A stretch of DNA of 55,524 nucleotides from Bacteroidales bacterium (GTDB lineage Bacteria; Bacteroidota; Bacteroidia; Bacteroidales; UBA10428), in assembly GCA_035299085.1 (NCBI GenBank), contig DATGXG010000061.1, positions 1 to 55,524 of the forward strand, in the 5' to 3' direction. This document shows, in pieces, positions 41,006 to 52,500 of the stretch. Made by a program: the position numbers and the translations under genes. Position 1 is the first letter of the stretch. Each line of letters begins with the position of its first letter. The notes below the pieces were generated by a model. The model was not told where the DNA came from. It made no database searches and worked only from the letters and a program-made list of their open reading frames with translations.

Positions 41006-42301
41006 TTATCGGTTATTCTGACCTCTGATGATCACAATACCGGCTCGCATACCAATCACAGGGACAAAATGATTCCTGGTGAGGATTGTGTATCCGGGCC
41101 ATTCTCCATTTGGCGCCCTGAAAACAGGATATTCCTGAACCTCATATTTCAAACCGCCAAATAAATCGATATATCCGATTTTTCCCAGGGTCTTCTGGAT
41201 CCCGATTTCGGTGCTCAGACCGTATTTTTTTAGCAATATGACTTTTCCCGCATGGTTCGTATTATACAGGTCAGTTACATTAATCCTGTAGTCTTTATAG
41301 AACAGGTCTCCAAACGCTGCAAGGGCTGCATAGGTTCCTGATAACGAATTGGTGATTGCAGGATAATATCGTAACTGTTCCTGAATTTTGATCGTGGGAA
41401 AATAATTGGCATCATAGTCAAAAAAAGTATTGTTATCACGAAATGCTTCCATTTCTTCCAAACCTGCTCCAATATAGGTGTCTAAGGACCAGTTATGAGA
41501 TAAAAAACGCTCATAACCAATATTGGTATGTAAAATTCCTAAATCAGCTAGATTAAATTTCCAGACCGATCTGGCTTCGGTTCTTTGTTTATTCAGTGTA
41601 AGCATTTTTCCGAGATCAAACCCTGCCCTGATTCCTAATGTGGGTGTCAGATGCCACGAGCGATCGAGAACTGAATTGCTGTAACGGTCCATTGGCAATT
41701 CATAAACTGAAGTTTCCTGGTTGCCGCCTAAAAACCGGAGGCCAACATAGATATCAAAATAAGCACTCTGACCGATCTGTCGTTGCATGCCATACCTTAA
41801 ACCTGTTCCATAAAAAAATCTTTTATCCACAAGCATTGCACCCGTGACATCTGGTTTTGGCTGATAATCTTCACCGCTGAAAACTTCAAGAGCCACGTAA
41901 TTACCCGAAAAACCGTTTATGTTCTGTCCATATTTTTCACGCTTTTTGAAATTGTAGTAATACTTTAATTGCTGATCGACTTCCCATTCAAATTTCATGG
42001 GGAAGAAGCCATCTTTCCAGGGGAGTCCGAATTTTACAAAAGTTTCTTCCGACCAGTTTTTACCCATTTTGTGTTCATAGGAAATGGCAGGCATCAAAAC
42101 ACCGGAACCGGCCAGATCCAGTTTCCATAAAGACTTAATGGGTTTTTCCTTTTCAGCAAGGAATTGTTGATAGAGCCTGTCGTATTTTACATCTGTTGTG
42201 TCAATCAACTTTTTTGATAACGGAATGGAATCCTGCTGTGCATTTAAGGCCAGGGAAGCAACAATGAATGCGAAACTGATTTTAATGTGCAATGATGTCA
42301 T
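41006..42301 (-). CDS. Outer-membrane protein made of two tandem barrel halves
   Basis: A 431-residue protein with a signal peptide ('KISFAFIVASLALNAQ'). Two halves align: residues about 57-232 and 245-427. Matching pairs are 'SLWKLDLAGSGVL' / 'SVWKFNLADLGIL', 'QQLKYYYN' / 'EQLRYYPA', 'FSGNYVALEVF' / 'LSGTYAALAAF', 'YFDIYVGLRF' / 'YIDLFGGLKY' and 'TPTLGIRAGFDL' / 'VPVIGMRAGIVI'. Each half is a run of amphipathic strands. It could be two small barrels or one larger barrel. Third gene of the second sigma module, 10 bases after the anti-sigma-like gene. No family name is recognised. Confidence 0.8.
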   Translation of the reverse strand: MTSLHIKISFAFIVASLALNAQQDSIPLSKKLIDTTDVKYDRLYQQFLAEKEKPIKSLWKLDLAGSGVLMPAISYEHKMGKNWSEETFVKFGLPWKDGFFPMKFEWEVDQQLKYYYNFKKREKYGQNINGFSGNYVALEVFSGEDYQPKPDVTGAMLVDKRFFYGTGLRYGMQRQIGQSAYFDIYVGLRFLGGNQETSVYELPMDRYSNSVLDRSWHLTPTLGIRAGFDLGKMLTLNKQRTEARSVWKFNLADLGILHTNIGYERFLSHNWSLDTYIGAGLEEMEAFRDNNTFFDYDANYFPTIKIQEQLRYYPAITNSLSGTYAALAAFGDLFYKDYRINVTDLYNTNHAGKVILLKKYGLSTEIGIQKTLGKIGYIDLFGGLKYEVQEYPVFRAPNGEWPGYTILTRNHFVPVIGMRAGIVIIRGQNNR

Positions 42302-42311
42302 ATAAGGTTAA

Positions 42312-42869
42312 TTAGGATTGGATGAGCATTTTTACCATTTTCTTTTCTATTTCAACCCGTGTGTTCTCGAGTCTCAGAAAATATTTCATAAGTTGGGGAT
42401 CATCCGGCTTCATGTATTTTTCAAGCTCGTTAATTTCAATCTTCACATCACCGAGCTGCTTTTCAAGGTCAATGAAAGCAGGACTTTTGCAGACATCCGG
42501 GTTATTCTCACAAAGGGCAGGATCATAAACCGGACTGGTGATCTGAACGGTTTCTGATCCCTGCGATTCCATTGCCTCTCGGGATTTTATAATGCCATAC
42601 AGGGCCAGGGCAGACACCACGATTACAACCGCCGCAGCCGCCAGTATTTGCATGCGTTTTACAGTGAGAAAGCGTTTCGGATTCTTATCCAGTTCTTTTT
42701 CAATTTTTTCCCAAACTGTACCAGGTGCTTTGAATGAAGGTAACTTATTTTTCAATGAAGATTCACAGTCAAGCTGTGCTTCAATCCGCTCCCATAAAGC
42801 CGGATCAGGCATTTTGAATGCCGGCAGTTCCTTAATTGCCTTCTTCACTATGTGTTTTTTATCCTTCAT
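42312..42869 (-). CDS. Membrane anti-sigma-like protein with a duplicated short motif
   Basis: A 185-residue protein with one membrane helix at about 75-93. The cytoplasmic side has two copies of a 20-residue motif: residues 14-34 ('ELPAFKMPDPALWERIEAQLD') less one residue, and 42-61 ('KLPSFKAPGTVWEKIEKELD'), consensus LP-x-FK-x-P-x-x-[LV]-WE-x-IE-x-x-LD. The outside part is helical and charged. The start overlaps the ECF sigma stop by four bases (ATGA), so the two are translationally coupled. An anti-sigma role is inferred from coupling and topology; no zinc motif is present. Confidence 0.75.
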   Translation of the reverse strand: MKDKKHIVKKAIKELPAFKMPDPALWERIEAQLDCESSLKNKLPSFKAPGTVWEKIEKELDKNPKRFLTVKRMQILAAAAVVIVVSALALYGIIKSREAMESQGSETVQITSPVYDPALCENNPDVCKSPAFIDLEKQLGDVKIEINELEKYMKPDDPQLMKYFLRLENTRVEIEKKMVKMLIQS

Positions 42870-43438
42870 CTGTCGTCTTTAAACTCCTGTAAATAGTGCT
42901 GGAGAATTACTTTTGCCCTTGATAGCTGTGATTTTGAAGTACCTTCAGAAATATTCAGCATGGTTGCTGTTTCCTTGTGAGAATACCCTTCCACCTCGAT
43001 TAAAATGAATACCGACCGGTAACCGGGACTCAGCAAAGAAATGGCCTTGTCAAGAAGCTCCCCGGTAAGGTTTTCATCCCATCCCGCCGACTCGGAAAGG
43101 TCACCTGATTGTTCCAACTCTGTCGCGGTGTCCGGAGTATACCGAAACTCTTTCCTCTGAATTCTTAATGAGCAACGGATTATGATTGTTCTGATCCAGG
43201 TTCCAAGCGACGATTCAAACCTGTAATTTGAAATACCCCTGAAAACCTCTATAAACCCTTCCTGTAGCGCATCGGCTGCCAGTGCTTCATTCCTCAGGAT
43301 CCGGAAAGCCACGGTATACATGGCATCTTTGTACTTTTCAAAGAGCATTTTCTGCCAATACCGGTCCCCTTGCAGGCATCCCTGTACCAAACTTTTATCA
43401 TTCCCCTGTTTGTGAAACGGCATTTGACTGAAATTCAT
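42866..43438 (-). CDS. RNA polymerase ECF sigma factor (sigma-70 family), second copy
   Basis: A 190-residue ECF sigma factor. Region 2 includes 'LFEKYKDAMYTVAFRILRN' and 'AADALQEGFIEVFRGI'; region 4 includes 'LSPGYRSVFILIEVEGYSHKE' (in part) and 'NISEGTSKSQLSRAKVILQ'. It leads a four-gene set: anti-sigma-like, duplicated barrel, DUF4097-like. The organisation parallels the set at 4239-6793, although the two sigma factors are clearly distinct. No convincing promoter was found upstream. Confidence 0.93.
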   Translation of the reverse strand: MNFSQMPFHKQGNDKSLVQGCLQGDRYWQKMLFEKYKDAMYTVAFRILRNEALAADALQEGFIEVFRGISNYRFESSLGTWIRTIIIRCSLRIQRKEFRYTPDTATELEQSGDLSESAGWDENLTGELLDKAISLLSPGYRSVFILIEVEGYSHKETATMLNISEGTSKSQLSRAKVILQHYLQEFKDDR

Positions 43439-43478
43439 CTTATAGTGTAAAGAAAGTAAAAAAAGGTTGCATGTATGC

Positions 43479-43570
43479 TGGATACTGGATACTGGATGCC
43501 GGATGCCGGAAATCTGCCCGCACAGGCATGGCGTTGAAAAGAGCGATACTGGATGCTGGATGCTGGATGA
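43479..43570. repeat. GGATACTGGATGCYGG word repeat
   Basis: Runs of GGATACTGGATACTGGATGCCGG and GATGCTGGATGCTGG surround a unit (about 43514-43530, TCTGCCCGCACAGGCAT) shared with the inverted repeat at 19486-19616. A nearby stretch (about 43597-43618, TTTACGATTTAAGAAGTC) is also shared with 40058-40080. It is a mosaic of dispersed words. Confidence 0.75.
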
Positions 43571-43680
43571 AAACCAATACCGACCCGAATACTGATTTAC
43601 GATTTAAGAAGTCTTGCCAGACTCAATATTTGATTAAATTTATATGTTCTCAGCCGATAATTTTCACCCATTTTCATTTT

Positions 43681-44781
43681 ATGAAACCACATTCAACTCA
43701 GAACCGCATGATCTCCCTTGATTTTCTCAGGGGACTCACCATTGCTTTTATGATTCTTGTAAATAACCCGGGAAGCGAGGAACAAAAATTCTACCTCCTC
43801 GGACATGCCCCATGGCACGGCATTACAATTGCCGATTTCGTGTTCCCGTTCTTCGTTTTTATCATGGGCATTTCAATTACGTTGTCCCTTTCAAAGCTGA
43901 AGGACTCCAGACCAAATCAAACCCTTTATTTCCGGATTGCTAAACGCACTTTCCTGTTATTCGGAATCGGCATATTGCTGAATCTCCTGCTGATCCCTTA
44001 TCTGGGCGGATTACGTATAGCCGGTGTTCTGCAACGAATTGCAATAGTTTACCTGGCTTGCAGCATTCTTTACATTAAGACAGGCTGGAAAACTCAAACA
44101 GCCATCGCAGCTGTTATTCTTATTGGCTACTGGCTTGTGATGACGCTTGTTCCTGTACCTGAAACCGGAAAGCCTTCGCTGGAACCGGTCAATAACCTGG
44201 CCTCATGGTTCGACAGAAAATACCTCCCCGGGATACTGTGGGATAAAGTTCATGATCCTGAAGGGATTCTCAGTACTTTTCCGGCAATAGTTACCGGAAT
44301 GCTCGGAATGCTTACGGGTACCTTCATGAGAAAATTTGAAAAACTAAGCGGTGCCGTTCGCAAATTACCGATTTTAGGAATATCACTGCTTTTAGCCGGT
44401 ATTGCCTGGTCATTCGTATTCCCGGTTAACAAAAATCTGTGGACAAGCTCCTTTGTGCTTGTAACCGCAGGTTCAGCCCTGCTTGTTTTCGCACTTTGTA
44501 TTTGGGTAATCGATATAATGAAAAGAGACAAACTGGTTTTCCCTTTTGTCGTTTTTGGCTCAAATGCCATAGCAGCCTATATCATATCATTCCTGTTCCT
44601 GGGACTGGTCACCCCTGCATTTTTTGCCGGTAAATCACTGGTGCAGGTTTGCTGGGATGCCATGGTTTCAGTCGGGATATCCCCTGAATTCAGCTCGCTG
44701 ATCTGGGCGCTGATGTATGTGGGTTTGTGTTATATCCCTGTTTATGTGTTGTACAGGAAGAAGATATTTGTGAAATTATAA
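43681..44781 (+). CDS. DUF5009/NagX-type membrane acyltransferase
   Basis: A 366-residue protein with about ten predicted membrane helices. The frame is open back to 43471, but that part translates intergenic repeats, so the start is the ATG at 43681, giving 'KPHSTQNRMISLDFLRGLTIAFMI' at the N-terminus. The 'R-x-x-SLDxLRG' opening, 'PWHGITIADFVFPFFVFIMG' and 'LQRIAIVYLACSIL' are the hallmarks of the heparan-alpha-glucosaminide N-acetyltransferase/DUF5009 family, which transfers acetyl groups across membranes onto sugars. It converges on the DUF4296 gene with a 7-base gap. Substrate unknown. Confidence 0.9.
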   Translation: MKPHSTQNRMISLDFLRGLTIAFMILVNNPGSEEQKFYLLGHAPWHGITIADFVFPFFVFIMGISITLSLSKLKDSRPNQTLYFRIAKRTFLLFGIGILLNLLLIPYLGGLRIAGVLQRIAIVYLACSILYIKTGWKTQTAIAAVILIGYWLVMTLVPVPETGKPSLEPVNNLASWFDRKYLPGILWDKVHDPEGILSTFPAIVTGMLGMLTGTFMRKFEKLSGAVRKLPILGISLLLAGIAWSFVFPVNKNLWTSSFVLVTAGSALLVFALCIWVIDIMKRDKLVFPFVVFGSNAIAAYIISFLFLGLVTPAFFAGKSLVQVCWDAMVSVGISPEFSSLIWALMYVGLCYIPVYVLYRKKIFVKL

Positions 44782-44788
44782 ATAACAC

Positions 44789-45598
44789 CTATTCTACCCT
44801 CGCCGGGTAGGCCTTGCCGTAATTGATATCACGGCGGGTTACAATGATGTTCTTCACCACCATGTTTCGCCTGAAAGTGCTGTCGGTATTTGAATAGTTG
44901 GCTATATAACCACGGATGTTCGTATAAGAACTGTCAATTACGCGGCGGACAGCCTCGTAATTGCGGTTTTCACCCGTACGATTGGTAAACCTGATTTCCT
45001 GGAAATTCAGCTTCCTGCCTTCAGCACTGGTATCACTTTTATACAAATAAACACTCATCCTGGGATCAACCGACATATCATCGTCCAGCAGCTTCACATC
45101 GGCAGAAACGGTATATATTCCCGGTCCGCTTATCGGCACGTCAATAGCGATGCGGTCAGGTCCGTTTTTGGGGAACACATAAGTAGTATCATTTTTATAC
45201 AACGTTTCGGTTCCGGCAATCTCGATCTGCTTTTCGGTATCGATAATATCCTGTTCCATGCGCTTCAGCTTTGCTGTAACCGCATTGTAAATTTTCTGAA
45301 ATTTTTCAGGCCTGGCTCCGTAATAAATCAGGGTGGAATCAAACATGGCACGGGTTATATGGTGCTTTTCAAATACCGAACCGTACAATGTGGCCGAATC
45401 AACCCTGTATTTCAGATCCATATCACGCCTGTACTGAACTCCAATCGATTCAGCAATGTGCAGGTCAACCAGCACCGAAATAAATTGCTTTTCAGGTAAA
45501 ATGAAAGCTTTATGGTTGTGCCGGCATGAAACCGAAAGCAGCAGGATTATCACTATTCCTGCTGCCCGGTAACCTGATAAAAATATTTTTTTCTGCAT
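44789..45598 (-). CDS. DUF4296 lipoprotein of the adhesin operon
   Basis: A 269-residue lipoprotein: a signal sequence of about 25 residues ends in the lipobox 'LLLSVSC', so Cys would be lipidated. The first about 100 mature residues match the DUF4296 pattern ('ILPEKQFISVLVDLHIAESI', 'FEKHHITRAMFDSTLIYYG', 'EKFQKIYNAV'). The rest is a beta-rich domain. DUF4296 proteins are common in Bacteroidota and often sit near surface-assembly genes. It overlaps the PorP/SprF stop by one base and is the last gene of the operon. Confidence 0.82.
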   Translation of the reverse strand: MQKKIFLSGYRAAGIVIILLLSVSCRHNHKAFILPEKQFISVLVDLHIAESIGVQYRRDMDLKYRVDSATLYGSVFEKHHITRAMFDSTLIYYGARPEKFQKIYNAVTAKLKRMEQDIIDTEKQIEIAGTETLYKNDTTYVFPKNGPDRIAIDVPISGPGIYTVSADVKLLDDDMSVDPRMSVYLYKSDTSAEGRKLNFQEIRFTNRTGENRNYEAVRRVIDSSYTNIRGYIANYSNTDSTFRRNMVVKNIIVTRRDINYGKAYPARVE

Positions 45599-46497
45599 CA
45601 GTCTTTAATATCGTTGAACCGGTATCCGAGCATAATCTCATGGGATCCAAAGTTATGCGCTCCCAATGGATTTAACACGAGATCATAGGAATATCCTATA
45701 TAAATTTTCCGGTCGTAAATATAGCCTATCATTATGGATAATGCTTCCTGTGTGCGGTAAGAAAGTCCGGCCCAGTACATGTTTTTATACCATACCCGGC
45801 AATTCACATCAAGCTGAAACGGTGCAGGCCATACTTTTTTAAGAACAATTCCGGGCTCCACCGCCCATTCGCGATTTACATAATATTTGTAACCGCCCAC
45901 AAGGTAAATATGTGGTTTTAACCGGCTGCTGCTGTCACGGCTTGTTGAAGAATACAGGTTGATCTTGTTATTCAACACATGCCTGAAAACCAATCCTACA
46001 TTGTATGTTGATGACCAGAAATAAAAACCTACATTGGCATCCGGAATGTAATAGCTTTCCTTTGAATTGACCACAGGATCAGCATCATCGTACATATCGA
46101 TTTTTGAAAAGTCGATTTTATACTGCATGATTCCCACGCTCAAACCGGCAGAAACGTTCATTTCCTCATTAATGTTATATTGGTAAGCATAAGAACCGTG
46201 AATGGTTCCGGTACTTACAGGCCCACAGACATCATAATAGATTGTTCCGCCCCATCCCATGGGATATTTGACCATCGGGCCATATACGCTGATTGAATTG
46301 GTGATCGGCGCATCGGAAAGGCCAACCCATTGAAAACGGTTGGAGGATGTTACCTGGAAATACTTGTTGGTTCCCGCTATCGCAGGGTTCAGAACAAAAG
46401 GATTGGTCATGAACATGGTCGATAACGGATCCTGCTGCGCAAGCAATGAAAAACCTGCGACAACGGATAGGCATATTAGGCTGACAATTCGTTTCAT
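45598..46497 (-). CDS. PorP/SprF-family T9SS outer-membrane protein
   Basis: A 299-residue barrel with a signal peptide ('RIVSLICLSVVAGFSLLAQ'). The opening 'QDPLSTMFMTNPFVLNPAIAGT' and the close 'GSHEIMLGYRFND' are characteristic of PorP/SprF. Family members are dedicated partners for individual T9SS type B substrates, as SprF is for the Flavobacterium adhesin SprB. It lies 4 bases after the giant adhesin gene that ends in a type B signal, so it is very likely the export or anchoring partner of that adhesin. Confidence 0.95.
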   Translation of the reverse strand: MKRIVSLICLSVVAGFSLLAQQDPLSTMFMTNPFVLNPAIAGTNKYFQVTSSNRFQWVGLSDAPITNSISVYGPMVKYPMGWGGTIYYDVCGPVSTGTIHGSYAYQYNINEEMNVSAGLSVGIMQYKIDFSKIDMYDDADPVVNSKESYYIPDANVGFYFWSSTYNVGLVFRHVLNNKINLYSSTSRDSSSRLKPHIYLVGGYKYYVNREWAVEPGIVLKKVWPAPFQLDVNCRVWYKNMYWAGLSYRTQEALSIMIGYIYDRKIYIGYSYDLVLNPLGAHNFGSHEIMLGYRFNDIKD

Positions 46498-46501
46498 CCT
46501 C

Positions 46502-49500
46502 TTATCTTAAAATGGTTACTGTTCCGGTATAGGGTTCTGTTTTACCGTCTTTTACATCAATGATATAATAGTAGGCCCCGATGGGCAATAATTTACCGTT
46601 GCGGGAACCGTCCCATTCCACACTGTATCCTTTCGATTCAAATACAAGTTCACCCCAGCGGTTGAACACTCTCACCTTTATCCTTTCGCCATACTGCCAG
46701 GCATTTTCAATTCTCCATGTCTGGTTGTAGGCATCTCCGTTGGGACTGAACCCGGTGTATATTTTGATTTTCCTGGCAATGACAACTTTTACCATATCGG
46801 TTTCAACGCAACCTTTGTCGGTTGTGCCGAATACGGTATAGAAAATCGTTGACCCGGGCGAGAGCACAACAGCCTGCGCATCAGGATCACTCAGGCCGGT
46901 AGCAGGATCCCAATGATAGGATGCAAATCCCGGGGTGGCTGCCAGTGTCGCTGTTTCTCCTTCAAGCAGGTACAATGAATCGCCCACACTGGCCTGTTCG
47001 CCAGAAGGATCATAGATATCCATTCCGATCCGTTCATGAACATCAATAACTACGGTATCTTTATCGTAACAGCCATTGTCATATACCGTGTAGATGAACG
47101 GCGTACGGGTCTGAACGGTGGCAATAGGACTGATCAGTGTATTATCATCAAGCAGATTTGCCGGTTCCCATTTCACGCTGTCGGCAATGGGCGAACCAAA
47201 CAACTGGTATTCCGTTCCCGGGCAGATGGTATCATCCTCGCCGGCATAGGCATTGGCCTGGTTAAGCCCGACTACAGTGAAATCAAATTCACCGCTGTTA
47301 CAGCCGTTTGTGTCGGAAACGACAAGCTTGTAATTTCCTGCTTCAATACCTGACAGGTCTTCCGATGTGCCGCCGTTGCTCCATTCATAAGTGTACTCGC
47401 CTGATCCGCCCGTTACGGTGACATCAATGGCACCGTCGGTTGTCACGGCCGAGCACGATGCATCGGTAATAGCTGCAGTGGCCACTATTTCAGAAGGTTC
47501 ACCGATCACAATGGTGCTTAAGAAAAGCCGGCCTTCGCTGTCTTCAATTTTTACATCATATGATCCCGCTGTCTGTCCTGTAAACGAGAAAGCTCCGCTG
47601 TTAATCACAAGGGTATCGGTAAATGAACCGGTAAGTGTATAAGGCCCGGTTCCGTCAATCAGGGCAAGGAAGAAACTGCCATCGGCAAGACCGTAGCATG
47701 AAACATCGTGCTTTGTAACATCCACGTTCAGGATTTCAACACTCAGGTTGACATCCTGTGCGAATGTACATCCGAGCGAATCGGTGACAAGCACGTGGTA
47801 AATACCGGCAGCGAGATTGGTGAATTTGCCGCTGTCCTGAACCGTAGTACCATTATCAATCGAATACTCATAAGGCGCAACTCCTCCGCTGGCTGTGAGT
47901 GTGATGCTTCCCGGATCGGTTCCGATAACCGGAACAATGTCAATATCCACAATAAGCTCTTCATGCTGATAAATGGTTATTGTGGAATCGAGCGAACAGC
48001 CGTTAAGATCAGTTGCCCTGATGGTATAGGTTCCGGCTGCTAAATTCAGGAATACACCTGAATCGGCAACCGATGATGCGTTGTCACCCGGAATGAGTGT
48101 ATAAACGATTCCTTCGTTACCTCCGCTTGCTTTGGCCCTTATAATTCCATCGGATGAACCGTAGCAGAGCAGCGTATCGGTATGCTGAACATCGTCAAAC
48201 GTAATGGCCGGAGGGGCACTCACCTCAACAGTGGCAACCGATGTACAACCCAGGGCATCGGTAACAAGAACCGAATAGGTGCCCGGACCGAGCATTACAT
48301 CGTTTTCATCCGGCAGTGAAACAGGTCCTGTCCATACATAGGTAAAAGGTGCGACGCCACCCGAAACGGTTACAATGGCATGGGCATCGTTTGAATTGAA
48401 ACAGGTTGTCATTAACCGGATGGGTACTACATACGAGGTGGGATGTAATTCGGTGTTAATTGGGTTCTGTATACCTGTTGCAATATTTCCTGAATTATAG
48501 GATACAACAGCAGTATCACCCTGGGCATCCAGGTCAATGAATGTGAGAGTGGCCGATGTGAGCAATCCGTCAGCCGGGTCACCGTTGGCATTCTCGGCAT
48601 CGTAAATGCGGACCTGCCATGCGCCGTTCGAAGGATCCATGCCGTTAAGCACACTCCAGTCGCCGGTGGCGGCAAAAGTGCCTGTAATATTGTTTGAAGC
48701 CACACAGTAGTTGATTGTATCCGCGGGATCAGCCTTCGTCGTGAATTGAACATTCACACTGACCGGATGATTGGGAACACAGAAATCACCCGGGCCTTTC
48801 AGCAATACTTCCGTTCCGTCAGGAGCAACCAGTGCGAATCCAAGATCGTGTTTAAGGAAATGATTCGTTATTTTAACGCCTACTTCAATCGAAGTGGTGG
48901 CTGTATTGATCATAAATGGAGCCGGAGTTCCGATGGTGGCAACCAGGCTATTTACATCCAGTCTTACAAGGTCGGAATACGACGAGCCGCAATCACCATT
49001 TACAAGTACCCTGTAATAACCGGTATCGGCATAATCAACCGGGTCAATCGAAAGTGTAGTGGTTGTGGATCCTGAAATACGCGAATCATTGGCCACATCA
49101 ATCCATGATCCGTAATACAGGTGCTGCCACTGGTAGGTTATAGATCCTGAACCGATTGCAGCCACTGTAAACTGAACAGCAGCGTCCTTACAAACGATAG
49201 TGTCAGAATTGATAATATCTGCCACAGTGCCCTGGTAAACAAGCAACACTGCCGGGTTGCTGGTGATCGTATCACACATGCCATATACTTTGACATCATA
49301 TGTTGCCGCATCGGCAAGTGAAATGGAAGTTAGGTCAAGAGTAGCGGTGGTCCGACCGGGCATATTAACCCCGTCTTTCCTCCATTGGTACGTGAGATTT
49401 GTGCCGGTTGCCGTTACAGTAAAAGTAACATCACTTCCTTCACAAAGATCCTGGTCGACCGGCTGGCTGGTTATTACAGGGTTCTGGGCCACTGTAAGAG

Positions 49501-52500
49501 CCACGGCATTGCTTGTTGCATCTCCGCAGGAGTTTGAGATCACTACGTCATAATTACCGGCATCGGCAGCATCAATTGCTGTGATAACTAATGTTGAATT
49601 GGTTTCAGCGGGGAAAATCGGGTTACCGTTCTTTCTCCACAGGTAGGTCAGGTTAGCGCCAGTGGCTGTAACCCTGAATGTTACATTGGTACCTGCACAC
49701 TGTGTAACTGCCACGGGTTGCAAAGTGATTGCCGGGGCATTGTTGACAGTAAGTGCTGCATTGTTTGATATCACTGTTCCGCAGGTTCCGGTTACTGTAA
49801 CCGAGTAGTTGGCTGCATCACCGGCGGCTATTGAAGCAATTGTGTAAATACTTCCGTTGGCACCGGTTATATTGGTTCCGTTTTTCTTCCACTGGTAGGT
49901 CAGGTTCAGTCCGTCAGCAGTTACACTGAATGTAACCGGGTTACCTGCACATTCGGTTACCGGTGCCGGCTGAATGGTTATAGCCGTGGCCGGATTGAGG
50001 GCAAGGGTCACTGTACCGGAAGTGATTGCGGGTCCGCAATCTCCGGTTACAACCACATCATAATTTCCTGCATCGCCGGCTGCTATCGAAGCGATCGAAT
50101 AAGTCCGGTTTGTTGCCCCGGCAATGTTGGTACCATTTTTCCTCCACTGGTATTTCAGGTTTACACCTGCCGCAGTGACTGTAAAAGTGGCTGTGGTACC
50201 GGCACACTGCAATACCGATGTGGGTTGCTGCGTGATCGATGTGGCAGGGTTAACCGTAAGGGCAACCGCATTTGAAGTTACGTTGGCACCGCAGTTTCCG
50301 GATACCACAACGGAATAGTTTCCGGCATCACCTGCTGCAATGCCGTTGATTGTATAGGAGCTTGCATTGGCTCCGGGGATGGCCGTTCCGTTTTTACGCC
50401 ACTGGTATCCGAGACCGGTTCCGGTGGCCGTTACAGTGAACGTGGCATTTGTGCCTTCGCACTGGGTTATCGGCTGTGGCTGAACAGAAATGGCAGTTAA
50501 AGGATTGACGGTGAGCGTTGCGTTACCCGAAGTAACTGCAGCTCCGCATCCTCCTGTTACCACAACCGAATAATCGGCTGCGTCTCCTGCTGCAATGCTT
50601 GCAATGGTATATGTTGAAGAGGTTGCCCCTGGTATGGCGGTTCCGTTTTTTCTCCACTGGTAAGTGAGGTTAACACCCGTTGCAGTGACCGAGAAGCTTG
50701 CACTGGTTCCGGCGCATTGAGTTAATGATACAGGTTGAACTGAAATGGATGTAGCCGGGTTGACAGTGAGAGCCGCATTACCCGAAGTCACATTGGCGCC
50801 GCAATCGCCTGATACCACAACCGAATAGTTACCGGCGTCGCCGGCGGCAATGCCTGTAATGGTATATGAATTTGAGTTGGCACCGGGAATGGCTGTTCCG
50901 TTCTTCCTCCACTGGTAAACAAGGTTCGTACCGGTAGCCGTAACGGTGAATGTGGCATTTGTACCAACGCACTGGGTTACAGGTTGAGGCTGAACTGATA
51001 TGGCTGTTGCGGGATTCACAGTGAGCGCCACTGAATTGGAAGTCACGCTTCCGCCGCAGGTGCCCGTCACCGTAACTGAATAGTTTCCTGCATCACCTGC
51101 TGCAATACTGGCTATTGTATAAGATGCCGATGTGGCACCTGTTATATTGGTTCCGTTCTTTTTCCATTGATAGGTAAGGTTTGTACCCACTGCCGTTACT
51201 GTGAATGTGACACTTGTTCCGGCACACTGGGTAACCGGGTTAGGCTGACCTGTGATGGCAGTAAGCGGATTAACGGTTAAGGCTGCATTGGCTGAAGTTA
51301 CATTAGCTCCGCAATCACCCGATACAACTACCGAATAGTTGGCTGCATCACCTGCAGCAATGCTTGCAATGGTATACGAACTGCTGTTGGCTCCCGGAAT
51401 GGCCGTTCCATTTTTCCTCCACTGGTATACAAGGTTTGTACCGGTGGCTGTAACGGTGAATGTGGCACTTGTACCTGCACACCCCGTAACTGCCTGGGGT
51501 TGAACAGAAATTGCGGTAGCGGGATTCACAGTGAGAGCTGCATTATTTGAAGTCAGGGTTCCGCAATCTCCTGTAACAACAACCGAATAATTCCCGGCGT
51601 CTCCGGCCACGGTTGCGACTATTGTGTAAGTAATGCCATTGGCACCGGTTATGTTAGTACCGTTTTTCCTCCACTGGTAAGTAAGGTTCGAACCTGTGGC
51701 CGAAACCGTAAATGTTGCCCCTGAACCGGCACACACTGTAACCGGTGAAGGCTGTACTGAAATTACAGTCGCCGGGTTTACGGTTAATAATGCATTTGAT
51801 GAAGTTACACTTCCACAATCGCCTGAAACGACAACCGAATAGTTACCGGCATCACCTGCTGCCACACTGGCTATTGTATATGAGCTGGAGGTTGCACCGC
51901 CGATCGCAGTCCCGTTCTTCCTCCACTGGTAAGTAAGGTTGGTGCCTGTTGCTGTAACGGTGAAAGTGGCACCTGTTCCGGCGCACCGTGTAAGAGCCTG
52001 TGGCTGTGTGCTTATAACTGTAGCAGCATTTACAACGAGGGCTGCATTGTTGGATGTTACAGTACCGCAATCTCCGGTTATAACCACCGAATAATTTCCT
52101 GCATCACCCGCAACCGTAGTAACGATGGTGTAAGTACTGCTGTTGGCCGCTGTGATGTTGGTACCGTTCTTTCTCCACTGGTAGGTCAGGTTTGAACCGG
52201 TTGCCGCAACGGTGAAGGTTGCTCCTGCGCCTGCGCATACGGTTACAGGAGTTGGCTGTGTTGATATTGACGTTACCGGGTTCACGGTGAGCAGGGCATT
52301 GGAAGAAGTTACACTTCCGCCGCAATCACCTGAAACGATCACCGAATAGTTGCCGGCATCACCTGCCGCCACACTGGCGATCGTATAAGAGCCTGAGGTG
52401 GCACCGCCGATGGCTGTCCCGTTCTTTCTCCACTGGTAAGTAAGGTTGGTACCTGTGGCTGTTACACTGAAGGTTACACTTGTTCCGGCACATTTCGTTT

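Noticed and set aside
43471..43680. 70-residue N-terminal extension of the DUF5009 protein
   Set aside because: It consists of translated intergenic word repeats; the family N-terminus starts at ATG 43681.
49257..50318. Open frames on the plus strand opposite the adhesin gene
   Set aside because: They are mirror frames of the low-complexity Ig repeats, recur with the repeat period and lack start signals.
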